A DNA stretch of 8,164 nt from Gammaproteobacteria bacterium (GTDB lineage: Bacteria; Pseudomonadota; Gammaproteobacteria; Arenicellales; Poriferihabitantaceae), in contig JAHRAW010000066.1 of the NCBI GenBank assembly GCA_020027415.1, forward strand, positions 1-8,164. Reading direction: 5' to 3'. This document shows positions 7,203-8,164 of this stretch, in pieces. The translations under genes were made by a program, and so were the position numbers. The notes beneath the pieces were generated by a model. It did no database searches. It saw only the letters and a list, made by a program, of their open reading frames with translations, and was not told where the DNA came from. How positions within the stretch are numbered: position 1 is the stretch's first letter; the number at the start of each line of letters is the position of its first letter.

Positions 7203-7553
7203 CTACGCCTCAGACTCTTCATCTTCATCTTCATCTTCATCTTCATCTTCATCCAACGATTCCAGTGGTTGCAGTTGATAACTGCCGTGTCGCTTCACTA
7301 ACACATCCACCCGCTGCTGCGCCGCTTGCAGACTTTTCTGACATTGTTCGGTAAGCATCATACCGCGCTCAAAATCTTGCAAAGTATGTTGCAATGTATG
7401 CTCGCCGCGTTCCATGCGCTGCACAATTTTCTCCAACTCGGCAAGCGATTTCTCAAAATCAAACGGGATTTCGCTTTTGCTTTTGCTTTCGTTGTCGCCG
7501 ACATGCTTTTGGTTGGCGGAATGCTTGCTCGGCAATTTTTTACGCGTTGGCAT
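7203..7553 (-). CDS. xseB: Exodeoxyribonuclease VII small subunit with acidic C-terminal tail
   Basis: Small subunit of exonuclease VII, which binds in several copies to the long helix of XseA and supports its single-strand DNA degradation. The family domain covers residues 31-88: FDFEKSLAELEKIVQRMERG, then LQDFERGMMLTEQCQKSLQ and QQRVDVLVK, closely matching E. coli XseB in layout. The product is 116 residues against about 80 usually. The excess is a Lys/Ser-rich leader of about 30 residues and a tail of six Asp-Glu pairs (101-112) then ESEA, encoded by a perfect hexanucleotide repeat. ATG at 7553 is preferred because GGTGA sits seven bases upstream. The frame is open further upstream, through a hydrolase remnant, but that part is not XseB. 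It is placed as first gene of the ispA-dxs-folE2 operon, the common proteobacterial order. xseA is not in the window. Confidence 0.93.
   Translation of the reverse strand: MPTRKKLPSKHSANQKHVGDNESKSKSEIPFDFEKSLAELEKIVQRMERGEHTLQHTLQDFERGMMLTEQCQKSLQAAQQRVDVLVKRHGSYQLQPLESLDEDEDEDEDEDEESEA
7218..7253 (-). repeat. Hexanucleotide tandem repeat (GATGAA)x6 within xseB
   Basis: Six perfect copies of GATGAA on the minus strand (TTCATC on the plus), 36 bases. They encode alternating Asp-Glu at the C terminus of XseB. The unit is a multiple of three, so copy-number change would lengthen or shorten the acidic tail without breaking the frame. Confidence 0.95.
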
Positions 7554-7560
7554 CTTTGTA

Positions 7561-7565
7561 TCACC
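7561..7565 (-). promoter_or_regulatory. Ribosome binding site of xseB
   Basis: Minus-strand GGTGA, seven bases before the ATG at 7553. It settles the xseB start against the much longer open frame that extends upstream to about 8081. Confidence 0.65.
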
Positions 7566-7586
7566 GCATGAATGAGATGGGTTGAA

Positions 7587-7614
7587 AATGCAGTATACCC
7601 AATTCTGCATTGGG
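7587..7614. repeat. Two overlapping inverted repeats between hydrolase remnant and xseB
   Basis: On the plus strand AATGCAG (7587-7593) pairs with CTGCATT (7605-7611) across 11 bases, and CCCAAT (7598-7603) pairs with ATTGGG (7609-7614) across five bases. Both are perfect. They share bases and are mutually exclusive as hairpins. They lie within three bases of the point where hydrolase similarity stops. Confidence 0.8.
7592..7597 (-). promoter_or_regulatory. Possible -10 element upstream of xseB
   Basis: TATACT on the minus strand, 38 bases before the xseB ATG, matches the -10 consensus at five of six positions. No convincing -35 is seen: the hexamer at 17-base spacing is GGTTTT. A 17-base dyad occupies exactly the spacer. 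This could be a weak or activator-dependent promoter for xseB-ispA-dxs-folE2, or chance. Confidence 0.35.
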
Positions 7615-7616
7615 AA

Positions 7617-8164
7617 AACCGCGCCGCCCCAATCGCCGCCTTGCGCCAGATAGCCATCGTATCCCAGCACTTGAGTCATCAATTGATTAAGCAAGCAAGC
7701 CATTTTGCGCGGACCATACGGGCGCGGCGGGCGCGCTGAGAAACCAAAGCCCGGCAACGACGGCGCGACCACCGTGAACGCAGCCTCAATGTCACCGCCA
7801 AACCGCTCGGCATGCGCCAACGGCTCAATGATGCGCAGAAACTCAACCACCGAACCGGGCCAACCATGCATGATGAGCAACGGCAAAGGCTTTGCCCCGC
7901 CGCCTTTTTCATGGATGAAGTGCATATCCATGCCATCCACCGCAGCGATATGCTGCGCGAACTGATTCAGTTTCCGTTCGTGCGTGCGCCAGTCGTAACA
8001 CTTAAGCCAGTAGGCGCAAAACGTTTTCATATAATGCAGATTAGCGCCATACCCCCCAGCCGCCGTCATCGGGCATTTCATGCCATGGATATTCCGCCAC
8101 CCGAGTGCGAAGGCGCTCCAAAATGGTTTGCGGTATGCGGATTTGAAACGGGCGGATGGTGGGC
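7617..8164 (-). pseudogene. Epoxide-hydrolase-like gene, frameshifted and truncated
   Basis: Remnant of an epoxide hydrolase of the EHN-domain alpha/beta-hydrolase type. From 8163 the frame reads PTIRPFQIRIPQTILERL then AEYPWHEMPDDGGWG, the typical EHN opening, and hits TAA at 8043-8041. Similarity continues one base out of frame with YGANLHYMKTFCAYW, YDWRTHERKLNQF and MDMHFIHEKG. Removing one G from the six-G run (8052-8057) rejoins the two parts. The hydrolase core follows: oxyanion-hole HGWPGS (7868-7851), VVAPSLPGFGFS and the nucleophile motif QGGDWGG with Asp at 7634-7632. Similarity ends right after, near 7617, so the lid, the acidic residue and the catalytic His are absent. The start lies beyond the window. 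The frame then runs open into xseB without homology. An active enzyme is not expected. Confidence 0.82.

Noticed and set aside
7218..7253. Tandem repeat considered as a CRISPR-like or binding-site array
   Set aside because: The units are six bases with no spacers and sit in frame inside xseB, so this is a coding microsatellite.
1..8164. Looked for insertion sequences, phage genes, attachment sites and toxin-antitoxin pairs
   Set aside because: All complete genes are recognised housekeeping families in a common proteobacterial order, with no transposase, integrase or long terminal repeats.

Overview
The window is a densely packed stretch of bacterial chromosome in which every supported gene lies on the minus strand. 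Transcription therefore runs from the right end (8164) towards position 1. Gene content and order (xseB-ispA-dxs-folE2, then mlaF-E-D-C-B and an ibaG/bolA-type gene) point to a Gram-negative proteobacterium, most likely of the beta/gamma group. The Mla system implies a double membrane. Base composition is moderately GC-rich by eye (not computed). I cannot name a genus.

Region by region, in transcription order: (1) 8164-7617 holds the front part of an epoxide-hydrolase-like gene. It is broken by a one-base shift at a six-G run and cut off just after the nucleophile motif, so it is a decayed remnant. (2) 7616-7554 is a short spacer with two overlapping inverted repeats, a -10-like element and the xseB ribosome binding site. 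(3) 7553-4173 is a probable operon: xseB (exonuclease VII small subunit with an Asp-Glu tail encoded by a hexanucleotide repeat), ispA (farnesyl diphosphate synthase, TTG start), dxs (first enzyme of the MEP isoprenoid pathway) and folE2 (type IB GTP cyclohydrolase, first step of folate-type pterin synthesis). (4) 3312-3198 is an intergenic gap with a weak terminator-like hairpin overlapping the -35 of a good promoter (extended -10). (5) 3188-1 is the mla operon, with genes overlapping by 1-4 bases or abutting: mlaF (ATPase), mlaE (permease), mlaD (MCE hexamer), mlaC (periplasmic lipid carrier), mlaB (STAS partner), then the 5' part of ibaG, which leaves the window.

Functionally, ispA and dxs act in one pathway: Dxs makes DXP for IPP/DMAPP, and IspA condenses these to FPP. 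The Mla products build the MlaFEDB inner-membrane complex and its carrier MlaC, which move phospholipid between the membranes and keep the outer membrane asymmetric. The mlaA lipoprotein gene is not in the window.

Most of the window is ordinary housekeeping sequence. I found no mobile element, CRISPR array, RNA gene or new multigene system. What merits a second look is at the right end: the hydrolase remnant read open into xseB, the six-G frameshift, the inverted repeats at the break and the repeat-coded acidic tail of XseB.
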